From contig NC_011688.1 in NCBI RefSeq assembly GCF_000150955.2, positions 558,001 through 622,000 on the forward strand: DNA of 64,000 nt, written 5' to 3'. The position numbers and the translations under genes are program-made. Below the pieces are notes generated by a model that worked only from the letters and a program-made list of their open reading frames with translations, was not told the origin of the DNA and searched no databases. Origin of the DNA: Phaeodactylum tricornutum CCAP 1055/1 (lineage: Eukaryota; Bacillariophyta; Bacillariophyceae; Surirellales; Neidiaceae). Position 1 is the first letter of the stretch, and every line of letters starts with the position of its first letter. This document shows, one piece after another, positions 31,891 to 43,150 of this stretch.

Positions 31891-32462
31891 AGTAATCGCT
31901 TGTTGGTTTGAAGTCACACATTCGGAAAAGACCTGATGCATTCCCGTCATCACCACCAATCAAAATTCGCCTTAGGATTGGACTAATAATACGATCTCGA
32001 TTTCCAATCCGTCTGACGTGAACCATACCCGAAAAAAAGCGGACTGGTCCTGGCTTTCTTATCTGATGGAACAGCTACAATCTTCGAAATCTTTCGTTCA
32101 TTAGAATATGTATTGTATTCAGAATGCAAATATGGCAAACTTATGAAAATCAGTTGCTTTTAAAAAACAATCCTAATAATTGGAGTACCTGGAAACCATC
32201 CCTTAAACACAAAATAGAAACACAAATCAATATTTATATTAAACAAAAAGTAAATGTCTATTTGAGTGGCACAACGGTCTTCAAAAATATTACGAATGAT
32301 CGAAGATGAAGACGCCTATAACAAAAATGCTGGCGTTTTACCTGGTAGCGTCTTTCAAGTAGACGAACCTCGTCGTGAACTCATCACCTCTGGAAGGCAA
32401 TCTATGAGGAATTTTCTCAGTGCCTCCTCCAGGCACAGCCGCAGAAGTTTTCTGAGCAACCT

Positions 32463-32476
32463 CTAATGTAAATTAG
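32463..32476. promoter_or_regulatory. Palindromic CTAATGTAAATTAG site
   Basis: CTAAT and ATTAG flank GTAA. The site lies about 145 bp upstream of the bZIP ATG at 32620 and shares CTAATGTAAAT with 55187-55197 and 62471-62481. Confidence 0.28.
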
Positions 32477-32619
32477 ATCCCGTCCGCTCAGTTGAAAGCT
32501 AGGCGACGAGTTCCAAAGAGTTCGAATAGAAATTGTAACCGCTATCACAAAAAGACCCTGGTCTATTGATTCTGGTTTAAGGCCTGCAACCACTGTTAGA
32601 TAACCAGGCACATGCACAA

Positions 32620-33522
32620 ATGACTGCAATTGAGAAGTCAGCAAAATCTCATGATCTGAACGCTTTGGATCATATGACAAGCAAGAAAAAGGCGGAAGAA
32701 GATTTTTGCGGGGACAAGCGCCAAGCCATTTTGAGTCCTAACGAAAGTGTTGCAAGCGAGGAAGAAAATAAACTAGCCAAAAAGCGAGCCTACAACAGAA
32801 AAAATGCGGCTCGGGCACGGCAAAGAGCTAAGGACCAGTTGTCTGAACTCAGCCAGAAACTTGACGCTCATTGCCACGAGAACAACCAGCGAAGGGTGCG
32901 GAACGAGGAACTTGTTTCCCAAATCCAGATCTTGCAGGAAGAGAACCTAAAGCTAAAGCAACTCTTGGCAGCATCCTCCACGTGCAGTGCGTGTAATATG
33001 AAAACGTCTCTTCCGCCTCCCGTAAATCTCACTTCGAGGAAGCGGCTTCATCAACAGGCTTTCCTTCCATCGGCTCCTCAAAGTGATTCAAACTTTGCAT
33101 TTCACCTCCTTTCTTTGACAAACCGATACCAGCCTGTCAGCAATCTACAAAACAACGACCTCCATAAGGGAGATCTCTTCCGAGGAAATTCTGAGCAGCA
33201 GAGTACTGACTCGTCGCTGGCAGCACGACAACAGCAGCTACGAGGTAAAGATGGACCAACTGCTTTAATCGATGGGAATCAACTTCTTGCGGGCACGCCC
33301 CAACAGAATCAGTTTGGCTTTGAGCGTTCTTTGCACAACCTTCAACTCACTCATATGCACCAGCTGTTGACTGAGTCGGAGCAACGGCGCTCGTTTCTTG
33401 ACGTTTCCGTGGATCCAGATGGAGGCCAGATACGACGAGGCATAGAAGAGAGAGAGAAAAGATCCTTGGTACTTTCTTTGCTAAAAATGAACGCCGCGAA
33501 ACAACGGATTGGCGAACGGTAG
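32620..33522 (+). CDS. bZIP transcription factor, second
   Basis: The 300-residue product has a bZIP domain at residues 54-117. The basic region is KKRAYNRKNAARARQRAKDQ, and the zipper follows with Leu/Ile heptads through LSELSQKLDAHC and LVSQIQILQEENLKLKQLL. It shares the N-x-x-A-A-R-A-R core with the bZIP at 26270-27769, and both have Gln-rich C-terminal parts, so the two may be related. No light- or ligand-sensing domain is visible. The ATG at 32620 is the first in frame. Confidence 0.88.
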   Translation: MTAIEKSAKSHDLNALDHMTSKKKAEEDFCGDKRQAILSPNESVASEEENKLAKKRAYNRKNAARARQRAKDQLSELSQKLDAHCHENNQRRVRNEELVSQIQILQEENLKLKQLLAASSTCSACNMKTSLPPPVNLTSRKRLHQQAFLPSAPQSDSNFAFHLLSLTNRYQPVSNLQNNDLHKGDLFRGNSEQQSTDSSLAARQQQLRGKDGPTALIDGNQLLAGTPQQNQFGFERSLHNLQLTHMHQLLTESEQRRSFLDVSVDPDGGQIRRGIEEREKRSLVLSLLKMNAAKQRIGER

Positions 33523-34478
33523 ATATGTGCGGAATTCGAATCCAGCGAGGAAAGAGAATCTGGTTAGGAACATGAGAAAGGTCCTGCATATACTCCTGTG
33601 GTGCTTGCTGGCGATACAAGTACGTCTTGTGAGGGCTCACTATACGTCATATTCTTGACTCTCTGGAGAACCAAGGAACAAGTCCCACACTTAGCTTATA
33701 GTACCGACGAAGAATCCGCTTAGAACAAGGATAATACGTATAGACAAGTCTGAGTAGGAGGCTTCCTTTGCTCATGAAACAGCCCGTACTCTTTCGTTTC
33801 TGGTTTCGGCTTGATAAGCGAAACTGATAAGGCTCTGGGATCCGATTCTAATTCACTGTCCGAAAATCGGTAAATCGCCCTCTTCCTCTCGTCAACGATC
33901 CAGATGATAAATGCTGTCTGACTGAAAAAAAGGAAAAGATTTACACTCAATAAGGCGACCCCGGGTAGACTGATTTTGTTTGCCTGAAGAACACTCAGGG
34001 GAAACTCTAACCATTAAACGGCTTTCTTGACAAAATTAACAGTAAATATACCAAGAGTCTATTCCTTCAAATCTCTTTTATCATGTGCCATATTTCTTGG
34101 TTAACCAATGAAATGCATATTTCTTACTGTCGTCTGAAAATAGCCATATTCATTAGGATATATTTAAGGGCATTAGCCACAATATATCAGAAAACAGTAA
34201 TTCAGGTGTTACATCGACGCCTGGGACTACTTTTTAGCCTGTCCTATTAATGTGAATTTGCTTTTTATCAAGAAAAAGATCAGACAGAGAGTGTCAAGCC
34301 TGGCACATGCCATACTATTTGCATTAGTGTGCAAGACCATGACAAGCGCATAAAAAGACGAAAGTATAGGTCTTTGTTCAGCCAGAAGCCATACTCCTCT
34401 GCAACATGTGTGCTCAGGCGTAACATTCGAATCCGACATAAAGGTGTTTGAGAATGAGCGTCTTTTGGCTGAAAAGTC
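33523..34478. other. Intergenic, two converging 3' ends
   Basis: This AT-rich DNA lies between the bZIP stop (+) and TPR stop (-). The minus-strand frame at 33720-33950 lacks an ATG and a domain. Nothing else was seen. Confidence 0.4.
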
Positions 34479-37400
34479 TCATATCCGATCAAAGTCATTT
34501 TTTTGCAGTTCTTTACGGCACGCATTCGCATCATATTCAATTCTGCGTTCAAGTGTATCAGTCCGATGCCCAGGAGTCGCATCCTTGTAGGCACAAATTG
34601 CACGCAATGCCAACCTAAGTATGTCTAATTGAGCTTCGAAGTCGTTTTTTTGTCTATGGACGCGACTCATTTTGTACAATAGTACTGCTTCGGCTCGTAA
34701 AACTTTCGGACTCCTAACTTTCCCCCCGGCCCGGAACCGTTCCAAAACCATGTCATAATACTTGAGGGCATCATCAGCTTGACCACTGCTTGCGCAGGAA
34801 TCAGCCAAATTGTCTAGTGTAGACAAAACCGAGGCGTGCGACCGACCAAGTACAGATTCTTGGAGACTAGCCGCTTCTTTAAGTACCGAAGCTGCTTTTG
34901 TGTACATATCACGGTATCGGTAAAGGTATCCCAGGTTACACAATGTCGTAGCGGTGGCGAATATTATTGGACCACTGTCTGTATCATGAGAGAGAGAATT
35001 TCTCTGAATATCCAATGCCGATTCAAACGCTAGGCACGCTTCATGAAATTCATTGAACTCAACATACACACACCCAATGTTATTGTAGATGCGCGCAGTT
35101 GACGGGTGCAGCGCACCTAACGCGTGTTTGCGAATGGACAGAGCCTCTCGAAAGCTCCTGAGAGCCTCTTCAAAACGATGTAGGAGCAACAGTGATATTC
35201 CAACTTTTACCATGGTCACTGCCACCAAGGGATGGTCATGACCCAGTGCTCCCTTGCGGACTCTCGCGGCCTCCTCGAAACATCTCAGTGCCCCCTCATG
35301 ATTCTGAGCTCGTAGCTCGGCAATACCGACATTGTGCAAAGCAGCCCCCACACCCACATGTGTAGGGCCATTCCTTCGCCGCTGGCATTGCAACACGACT
35401 TCAAAAAGGCGGAGAGCTTCGACGATATCGTTTTTCTGCAAAAATTGCAAGTTAGTAAGATAAAAGAGAACAAACAATTAATGCAATTCAACTTCCGCGT
35501 ACCTTGAGTAGTGATGAAGCTTTGATATGAATATCGTAGAGATTATTCATAGGATCTTGAAGCATTTGACGAGCTGATGCCGAACCATTTGACGAAGGCC
35601 AATTCCCTTCCAATGGGGCTATTCCATCTTCCATTAGGTCTTGTTCTAGCACACTTGCCCCCCTAAAGTTGTTCTGGGCGGCACGTTGAATATCAGAAGT
35701 GTCTTCTGTTGACTCATCCTGGGCATGAGCGCTCAAAACAGCCCTCACCCTAGCCATGACATTATCGCGCTCCTTATTTCCAGTCAAGACATCTCTTTCG
35801 AAATCATACTTGGCCTCCTCACTATCCTTTCCTGAAGAGCCATTTGGTCTCATCAAAATCTCAGAAGCTACTTTTGCAGAAGGAAAAGAACGCGCAGCAA
35901 TTATGTCTCGCCGCTTGGGGTTCTCAGTTATTTCATTTGCCACAATTCCTGCTTTGTTCCAAGTAACCGGGTAGTGAATTCGACCGTGCTCGGAATCTAC
36001 ACCCGTGTCACTTATCAAACAGTTTTCATCCCCGTCATACGACATATTCATTGGAACGGAAATGCCCCCAAGATTAACTTTTTGACTGTCATGGGCTTTA
36101 AGGTTTTCGTGAAGGGATCTCCTATCAGTTTTTGTGCTGAAACAGCTCTTGGACTTGTGTAAGCTTTCCGAAGCCAAGTGCTTGGTGATAAAATGGGGTG
36201 GAATAGGAAAATTTCTCTCTCCCCGAATGTCCTCTGTACCACCGTCCTCCTCTTGATCCTGTGAGACTTTCGCTTCCAACATGGGAGTCATAGTTCTTCC
36301 AATGCTCTTTCCGTACGTTTCATCATTTGGAAGTAATTCTTTCCAAGCATCCAGCTGCACATCCTTCACACAGCCACGAGCCTCATCAAAAGGACGCGAG
36401 GCTTGTGGTCTCGATGGCGAGAACGATTGGACGTGCTCCCCCAGCTGATTGCACGAATGTAACGACAACAAAGACACCTCTCTGTTGTTTGATGCTGAGT
36501 GCCTAAAGGGTTTCGTGGGTTGTATCGCTGTCTCCATCCCAACAACCGCAGTCTCATGAATTGCTGTCGGCTTGTCATCAAACGCCCTGCGAATCGGAGT
36601 ACGAGATCTGTTCGGGGACAGTACAGGGCTGGTCAAGCCTTTCCTTGGTCTCGGAACCGATCTAGCCATTTCTAGCAAAACTTGCACCTGATGTACCAAG
36701 GGGTCGTCTGGCCCCAATACGTCCCTGCGAATCTGAAAACCAAGCAACAGAAACAGAGTGAGAATCTAGTGCTGTTCCTCCTCATACCATTCACTGCTGT
36801 GAGACTTGTACCTTCAAGGCTTCTTCGAAAGCATGTTCCGCCTCCGTTGCTCGACGCACATCCGGTCCCTGTCGTCGGATCCACTCCAAACACAATCCCC
36901 CAATGTTAAAGAGTGTATCCGCCAGTTCCAGACGAGTTGCCTGTCTATGCTCTGGCGGCATTCCTGCATCAACCGCGTTTCGTTGGATATGCAAAGCACT
37001 TTCTAGATATTCGAGCCCAACCGGAAACTTTTCCAAATGCATTTCACATACGCCCAGGTTATTGTAAAGATTGGCAACCAAGCCGTGTGTGGCGCCGTAA
37101 TGCGCGATGCGCACGCGGAGAGCTTCGCGGAAGGTGATCACGGCACTCTGGTACTGTTTCGACTGAAGCAGCAAAAACCCAATTCGTACCAACGACACAG
37201 CTACATTGGGATGATTTTGGCCGAGAGCATCGCGCGCCGTCCTGGCGGCGGCCTGAAAGCAGTTGAGGGCTTCTTGACGCGAATTCTGCTGTGCGAGCGA
37301 ATTTTCGGGGAACGTCCCCGCTCGTCGTGCGTGCACGGTGCCCAAATTGTGATACGCCGACGCGACCGTGGCGTGGGAAAGTCCATTCTGCTGACGGTGA

Positions 37401-38719
37401 ATGTCCAGGACCTCGGTAAAGATTCCGAGGGCGCGGTTGTAATCCTGTTCCTGCACACTTTTCATGGCTTGTGTGTTGAGTATGTCTACTTCAGCGGTGT
37501 GCAAAGAGAGTGCTTCTGGTGGTCCGGTTACGGGGGACGCTGTGGCTGGCTGCGTCGGGGTTTGCGATTGCGGTTCTTGTGACGAAAACTGAGACGCTTG
37601 CCGTGACGAAGACTGCAATTCTTGCGATCGCTGAAACTCTAGCGGAGACGGAGCGCGAACATCGGCCAGAAACGCGTCCTTGAGTTTCTGCAGCTCCGTA
37701 TCGGAATCGGTCGAGCAGTCTTCGCTTTCTTCAACAATGGCGACGGGAATTGCGGCTGGGCTGGACGACAACACCTGTCCCGTGGTGGGCGAAAACTGCA
37801 GGTGCGATTCTTCATTCCGTTCTCCCTGCGGTCGATCTTCGCGGGTCGCCTCCGAGTACGAGGCACTGTGGCGGTTACGGTGGGTTGCGTTGTTGGCGTG
37901 GAACTTGTGGGTCCGTTCGAAGGAGCGGAGACCGGGCATTCCGTCCGGGAGCGTCGGGGTGGTTGCGGGTGCTACCACGGGGGCTTGCTGGCCCCGTACC
38001 CCGTGGGGTTCGAGTTCCCCCTGGTAGAGTCCGCGTCGAACCGGTTGCTGTGATTGCGACAATATTTGTGGCTCTGCGTAGGAGGTCCCTCGAAAACGCT
38101 CGGTGCGATCGGACGGTGTGGGCGGTGTGAGCAAACTCAGAGTCCTTTCGGAAACAAGATTGCCATTATTGTTGTTGTCTTGGGTATTAGGAGTGCCAAT
38201 TGTAGGCTTGGATTGTTGAACGGTATCCTTAGACGCGTTGGGTACAATCTTGCTGTTTTCGTGACGGTTGGTGGGACTGGGATTGGCCGAATCGTCACTG
38301 GTGGACACGGCGGTAATATTGGCGGAAGGTGCCGAGGGAAAGGCCTGCCATCGCTGCGAGGCCTTGTCCCGCAGTACAGTGGGTTGATCCAGTTGCAAGC
38401 GATTGTTTCGTTGACGAGAGACTCGTCGATCGGGATCGCTTTGGCTCGTCGATCGACTGCTGTTGCTGCCCCGACTACGCAACGACCAACGGCTCCTTGG
38501 GGTCAAGCGCAGCGATAAGCAGGACTTGGAAGCGACGGAATCATCCGCGGTATCCGTGTACGGAAAGAAACTGTGGTTGGAGACGGGAATTGACGATTTG
38601 GTGATGGAGGGAGACGGCGACCAACCCGCCGATGTCAAAGTTGACGGAGCCTGGTAACGGTTGTGACGCGAAGGACTCCGCGGCGTGCCGCCGCTGGATT
38701 CTCTACGAGGACGTGTCAT
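34479..38719 (-). CDS. Large TPR protein, kinesin light chain-like repeats, three exons
   Basis: Exons are 38719-36812, 36732-35503 and 35435-34479, with GT-AG introns of 79 and 67 bp; both junctions fall between codons and give 1364 residues. Residues 1-400 are Ser/Arg/Gln-rich and disordered. Two TPR blocks of the 42-residue kinesin light chain type follow: about 405-636 (ALGIFTEVLDIHRQQNG, VANLYNNLGVCEMHL, LEYLESALHIQRNA) and about 1046-1340 (ALRSFREALSIRKHALG, ARIYNNIGCVYVEFNEF). A disordered linker of about 400 residues separates them. TPRs bind other proteins; the partner is unknown. The frame is open to 38761 but the first ATG is at 38719. Confidence 0.85.
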
Positions 38720-39437
38720 GCACTGCCTAGCTCGGGCCCCAAAACTTCGATCCGACGCCAATCAAGCAGCAGCCAATAAGAACAGATATCGGAACGGGTG
38801 CTTCCCTACGACAAGGAATCGTTCGATTGATCGGTTTCACGATATTGTAGGATGATGGTAGGTTCCTGTAATTACTCTTCGCGATGACCGAGTGAATAGT
38901 GTGGATCTACGGAGGCGGGTCGACGCTCGCCGCGGCACCTCACGCTTGCACCGTGTTGGTACAAACATAAACCGTACGACCCTCCGGCTGAGTACCGATA
39001 CGATCTCTTTTTTAAGTAAGTACATACATATTCTATTTAATTACCCGTACGATTCCGCGAGCATGGTTTCATCGTCCTCGCCAGTATCCTTATTCATAAC
39101 CGTTTTATATCGCTTCCTCATCTCTATTTAGTAGTTTTTTCCGTTACATAGGTTGCAATAAAACCGATGGACGCGCGGGCCTGCTCCAGGGACGCCCCTC
39201 TGACCTCGAAAGACCTCGCCATTCTTTTTTTCCATCCCACGAGCCCTTGGGAACTACCGAAACAGGGTTCCTCGGTGTCGTACCGGTGATGTGCGCGGTC
39301 CCCGAACTCCAATCGAACCAGGACGAAAAACTAGTAGCCACTTTTCTAAAGTCACAATGATGAACTATACGAAATATATGGTTTCTACTACCGCCAGTTT
39401 ATGCAAAATTGGGGAGCTGCCGAGCACAGCCAAAATA
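38720..39437. other. Intergenic, TPR gene promoter side
   Basis: About 720 bp upstream of the TPR gene and downstream of the WW-family gene, both on the minus strand. No gene or clear motif was seen. Confidence 0.4.
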
Positions 39438-40487
39438 TTACATCACACTGTCCATGCGCTCACTAACAGACAGTTGTCGCAGAAGTAATGGAGAACGAGC
39501 TGGTGTAGTCATTCTCTTCCCGAAAGGATCTTCCATCTCCTTGGGACACACCCAGGATTGGGAGGGTGCGTAGCCATCCGAAGATTGGCAAAATGTGGCA
39601 ACTTGCGTCGAACATAGCTTGCAACTTTCGTTCCTTGGCCAGATCGTGGTCACGTTGGGTGTCAACGGCGCTACTGGTTTTGGCGGCGTGGAGTTGTCCG
39701 CTTCCTCGCGAACCTCATCCGTGCAATCGGGAAAGCGCAGACTCGCGGCATCCGCTTCTCCGACGAGACGAGCATAGATACAAGCAGTCCGGGAGTAGTC
39801 TCGATAAAAGGATGCAATATCCGTTGGATCCAAATTTGGATTGGCGAACAAACGCAGGACTGCCGCGCGGGCTTGTTTCGAAAACTCGGCCCGTTCGAAG
39901 CGGTGCTTGAACGACGTGTACTTTTCCAGACCTCGCCCCCCACCGGACGGGGAACACCATTCCTGTAGACATCCGCTATATTCCGAAGGGTCTTCCATGA
40001 AGGAAATGTAGGTTGGTTCGTCGAGAGTGCAGGACAAGTGCAGGGCTGTGGTGTACGCTTCGTCAATGTCGGCAATCACACGCATCTGTTGCTTGCGAAT
40101 GTTGAGAGTAGCGAGTTTCGCGGCTAGTCGTACCTCCTCAAACTCGGAGGCTGTCCACCACACGTTGCCCTTATCCTCGTCGGATAGCTTGCGATAGGTA
40201 AGAATGTGGCGTTCAGAAAATTTCACTTTGCGTTGACGTTTGAGAGTGCATTTGGGGGAGCCTGCGGCTGCGCCCTCCTGGGCCGAGCTCATTGCCATTG
40301 AAAATAAGACAGGGGAAGAATGGCAACTCGTTGCTAATTTGCCGACTCTGTCGACGAAAGCTATCCTTTTAATGATCGATCCGCTTGCTGGGTTGCCTCT
40401 GGTGAGACTCCCGAGAGAAATACGATCCGTGCAGTTGGGCGCTGAATTTGTCCTGGCATGTACCGGTGAGTTTGACTGTGAGCACAT
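39438..40487 (-). CDS. WW/RGLE family protein, function unknown
   Basis: This 349-residue single-exon protein matches no family I can name. Its core runs KVKFSERHILTYRKL, then NVWWTASEFEEVR (W110-W111), RGLEKYTSFKHRFER (about 185-199) and DYSRTACIYARLVGEADAASL. The same elements in the same order occur in the protein at 61471-62256, so the two are paralogues. The WW-x-x-x-EF segment resembles a short motif that I recall in many uncharacterised diatom proteins. The middle is helical and charged; no signal peptide or membrane helix is seen, and the first 80 residues are disordered. The ATG at 40487 is first; internal Met at 64 and 66 could also serve. Confidence 0.7.
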   Translation of the reverse strand: MCSQSNSPVHARTNSAPNCTDRISLGSLTRGNPASGSIIKRIAFVDRVGKLATSCHSSPVLFSMAMSSAQEGAAAGSPKCTLKRQRKVKFSERHILTYRKLSDEDKGNVWWTASEFEEVRLAAKLATLNIRKQQMRVIADIDEAYTTALHLSCTLDEPTYISFMEDPSEYSGCLQEWCSPSGGGRGLEKYTSFKHRFERAEFSKQARAAVLRLFANPNLDPTDIASFYRDYSRTACIYARLVGEADAASLRFPDCTDEVREEADNSTPPKPVAPLTPNVTTIWPRNESCKLCSTQVATFCQSSDGYAPSQSWVCPKEMEDPFGKRMTTPARSPLLLRQLSVSERMDSVM

Positions 40488-41563
40488 CGAAATTGGCCCC
40501 TCGTTGTCGATAGACGTTTATACACGGAGTGGGCGTGGTAAATCGAGATCGTGGATCTATGCCAGAAGTAAACAATTTCGGGCATAGAAGACCGTCATGT
40601 TCAATATAAAATAAATACAAAACGAGTATGCCCAGTAGAATTCAGCCAATCAGAGATTTTGGGGACTGTGGATGCGGATTTGATGCCAAACCCGTTTCTT
40701 CCAAACTGTCGAGAGCAGTCATCTCAAGAAGGGGTTAGCAAATTGACTAGTTAAGCAATAACAACAACGACCGGGATACTACGCGATCCCAACCAGAAAA
40801 TCCAATCTTGGTCTTCCGCCGATTACTCGAAGGCGAATGGGAAACGGTACTAGGGGCATTGTCTCCATAGACTAATTACAGAGCTATCACTTTTGAAGAT
40901 CAAATCTTGGTGGTTAGATTTACATCGTCTTGTACTGCCCACTTTCACTTGTTTTCACACCACGATAGAATCCTTAAGTGAAGCAGAAGTCATGATACCT
41001 TCAGCTGTTGAAGTCGGGGCCATCTCACAGTCAATGTGTTGCGCTGCAGAGCATCTTCCGCTCGTTGAACGGGATCAGCAAACAGGCTGAAAAGTATGGG
41101 AAGATAAATGCCGGAACAGTAAGAAAATACTGCGCTTACAGCGATTGGGAGTTTACGCGGGCCTTAAGCATTTGCTAAGCTACAAGCTGGCTAGTTCCGT
41201 CCACTATATCCTTTTTCGGAACAGGGAAGCCGTCGTACATGATTGCCGTCGTCAAAAAAAAAAAAGCGGGTACACTAGTCGAAATTTTTGAGATCTTTTT
41301 GGAGCCGACTACTTGCCTCTTTCCTACACCGTTGTCTGCCGAGATAGATACTTCCTTTGAAGTATCCGCTTACTGAGTTGATAGCTTGTTCCAACGAGAT
41401 TAATGTGCAGCGCCGACGCAACGGCTGTACCAAGCAGAAACCAAACACCGACGTCGAGCTACTTTGCACCATAATTAAATGCTTTCTCCGAAACACAACG
41501 TAAAATACACGGGGACATGATGGAGTTGATATTCGGACAATGGGTTGATGAGATCAACAGGGA
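40488..41563. other. Intergenic with no supported gene
   Basis: About 1.1 kb, including an A-tract near 41255-41268. Short ORFs such as 41275-41496 (-) and 40893-41090 (+) show no family features. The far end touches a pseudogene. Confidence 0.4.
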
Positions 41564-41827
41564 GAAGGGATTGTAGTCCGAAAGCGGACAGGTACTTTTT
41601 TCGTCATCTGCAACTTGGATGAAAGACCGCCAATAGACACACTCCTTTGCATCGGGTGTACAAGCCAGTACCGGTTCAAACCAAGTGCAGGTCCTGACAA
41701 CTGTCAACTTGCATTGGCTTAGCACGATTATAGGTAACATTTTGAAAAGTCCAAGGGAACTGATTCATTCTTGTTTAGGCAGTGTCAACTTTTATATACA
41801 ATCGGAAACTGTTTTACAAGCAAGGGC
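41564..41827 (-). pseudogene. Decayed copy of the cysteine-rich secreted protein gene
   Basis: The minus strand carries a degraded match to the gene at 42545-43150. In the first frame it reads ALACKTVSDCI (parent VALCLTVEDCI), then LPKQE (parent LTCQE), with stops where the parent has Gln and Trp. A frame change then leads to QCKLTVVRTCTWFEPVLACT and PDAKECVY (parent QCRLTIVGSCRW ... LLACAPDATVCIY), ending at SDYNPF (parent VYSPF). The cysteines are mostly kept. The signal peptide and C-terminal tail are not recognisable. It lies about 720 bp downstream of the parent gene on the same strand, as expected from an old tandem duplication. Confidence 0.75.
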
Positions 41828-42544
41828 TTGGCCTTGGAGTTTGGTGAAGCTACAGAGCAGCCCAGCGAAAGCACTAAAAGTCTGGAGAAGAAAAAGATGC
41901 TGTCATTTCGGCATGATGACTGGGTCGCTTTTCGAAGCGACGAGTCTTCTTGTGATGGAAATCTGTAAGAGGCGGCTCTATTTGTCCATGAGATTTGACA
42001 CCTGAAAAGGAAAGTCACGAGCTTCTTCTTCGGCATAAAGCTAGAGAACTGAGAAAGGCGCGGAACCTTGCCAAGGTTCGCATTACATGCATATCGATGA
42101 TGAATGCTTGCCTTGCCATCTGCAGTTGCGGGGGAGGATTCCTTAGCTCTCCAATGCCTGATTGCTGATTGGGGGTTTAGATCGGGATCGGTGGCAGTAG
42201 TTTCTATGTCCTTACCTTAACTTTGCGCTGAAAACTTTGGAATACTTTTACTACGGCTTATTCCATCTCATCAAGAAATTGAAATTCACTTCCAATACCT
42301 ATTCTGACGATGATACAAACACGGTGGCTTCTGACAGTGACATGCTTTTATATCTCTATAACTTGGTCAGTCTTCGTAAGAGTATATTTACAGAAACATG
42401 TTGCTACTTATATTAATATGGTCGCAACGTCAGTCCATGCTCACAATCAAGCAAATCATTCCACGGAATAGTGCTATACTAAGGCAATAGCAGTGAGCTT
42501 TCCAACTACGACGCGGGATGTTTACCGACTTGTTCAACTCACAG
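41828..42544. other. Intergenic between the pseudogene and its parent
   Basis: About 720 bp of AT-rich DNA without a supported gene. CTCACAGTCAATT at 42538-42550 overlaps the parent's stop codon and is probably coincidental. Confidence 0.4.
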
Positions 42545-43150
42545 TCAATTCAGAAAAGTGTAGAGGACAGCAGCCGAAACAAACGAAGCCAAAGCATTGC
42601 GACGAGTACAGATACCTCGCGCCGACGATGTTTGGGTCGAGGCGTTGCTCGAGTCGCTTTCGTTGCTTGGCAACGGCGAATCCAGAGCTGGTGTCTCTGT
42701 TTCGTTCACGTAGGGTACACCCATGACCTCTGTGGGTGCCACAGTATCGCGGTTGTCGATGGGAGCGGCGGTCGGTGCTTCCAAGCCTTGGAAAGGGCTG
42801 TAGACGGATTCGGGACACGTCTCGTTCGTATCGACTACTTCATACACGGTGCCACCGTAGATACAAACCGTGGCGTCTGGAGCGCAGGCCAAGAGCGGAT
42901 CAATCCAACGACAACTACCCACTATGGTGAGGCGGCATTGGACTTCGGAATCATCGGTAACGTCCTGAAACGAGCAGCATTCACCGTCCCAAGATTCCAT
43001 CGAGTCAATCCATTCTTGGCACGTCAACGGCGATTCTTGAATACAGTCTTCGACGGTCAGGCACAGCGCAACCTGAGCGGTGGCCGTGTAGAAAACTCCC
43101 GAAAGCAGGAGCACCAACACCGTAACCAACGGGTGGCTGTGATTTGTCAT
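42545..43150 (-). CDS. Secreted cysteine-rich protein, possibly GPI-anchored
   Basis: This is a 201-residue protein of unknown function. The ATG at 43150 is the first; GTG at 43156 lies before it. Residues 1-26 are a signal peptide (HPLVTVLVLLLSGVFYTATA). The next 100 residues have about ten cysteines spaced as in a disulphide-bonded domain: ALCLTVEDCIQ, LTCQEW, GECCSF, VQCRL, GSCRW, LLACAP, TVCIY, TCP. A Pro/Thr/Ser-rich stretch follows with sites for N-glycosylation, and the end, RRNALASFVSAAVLYTFLN, is weakly hydrophobic and could direct GPI anchoring. The protein is probably on the cell surface or in the frustule/secretory path. A decayed copy lies just downstream. Confidence 0.75.
   Translation of the reverse strand: MTNHSHPLVTVLVLLLSGVFYTATAQVALCLTVEDCIQESPLTCQEWIDSMESWDGECCSFQDVTDDSEVQCRLTIVGSCRWIDPLLACAPDATVCIYGGTVYEVVDTNETCPESVYSPFQGLEAPTAAPIDNRDTVAPTEVMGVPYVNETETPALDSPLPSNESDSSNASTQTSSARGICTRRNALASFVSAAVLYTFLN

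Larger units (their letters stand above)
30724..32619. other. Gene-poor AT-rich region
   Basis: This 1.9 kb stretch has no ORF with recognisable features. Small frames at 30885-31205 (106 codons) and 32296-32466 (56 codons from an ATG) are open, but neither shows a domain. It carries an inverted repeat at 31758-31823, two tandem motif copies at 31847-31890 and a palindromic site at 32463-32476. Confidence 0.45.

Noticed and set aside
32296-32466. 56-codon ORF before the second bZIP gene
   Set aside because: No domain and no clear splice link to the bZIP frame; left as part of the upstream region.
33530-33560. Possible tRNA T-loop (TTCGAATCC)
   Set aside because: No matching acceptor, D or anticodon stems could be folded around it; the same string occurs inside RPB1.
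41685-42005. 106-codon plus-strand ORF
   Set aside because: It lies antisense to the pseudogene and shows no features of its own.
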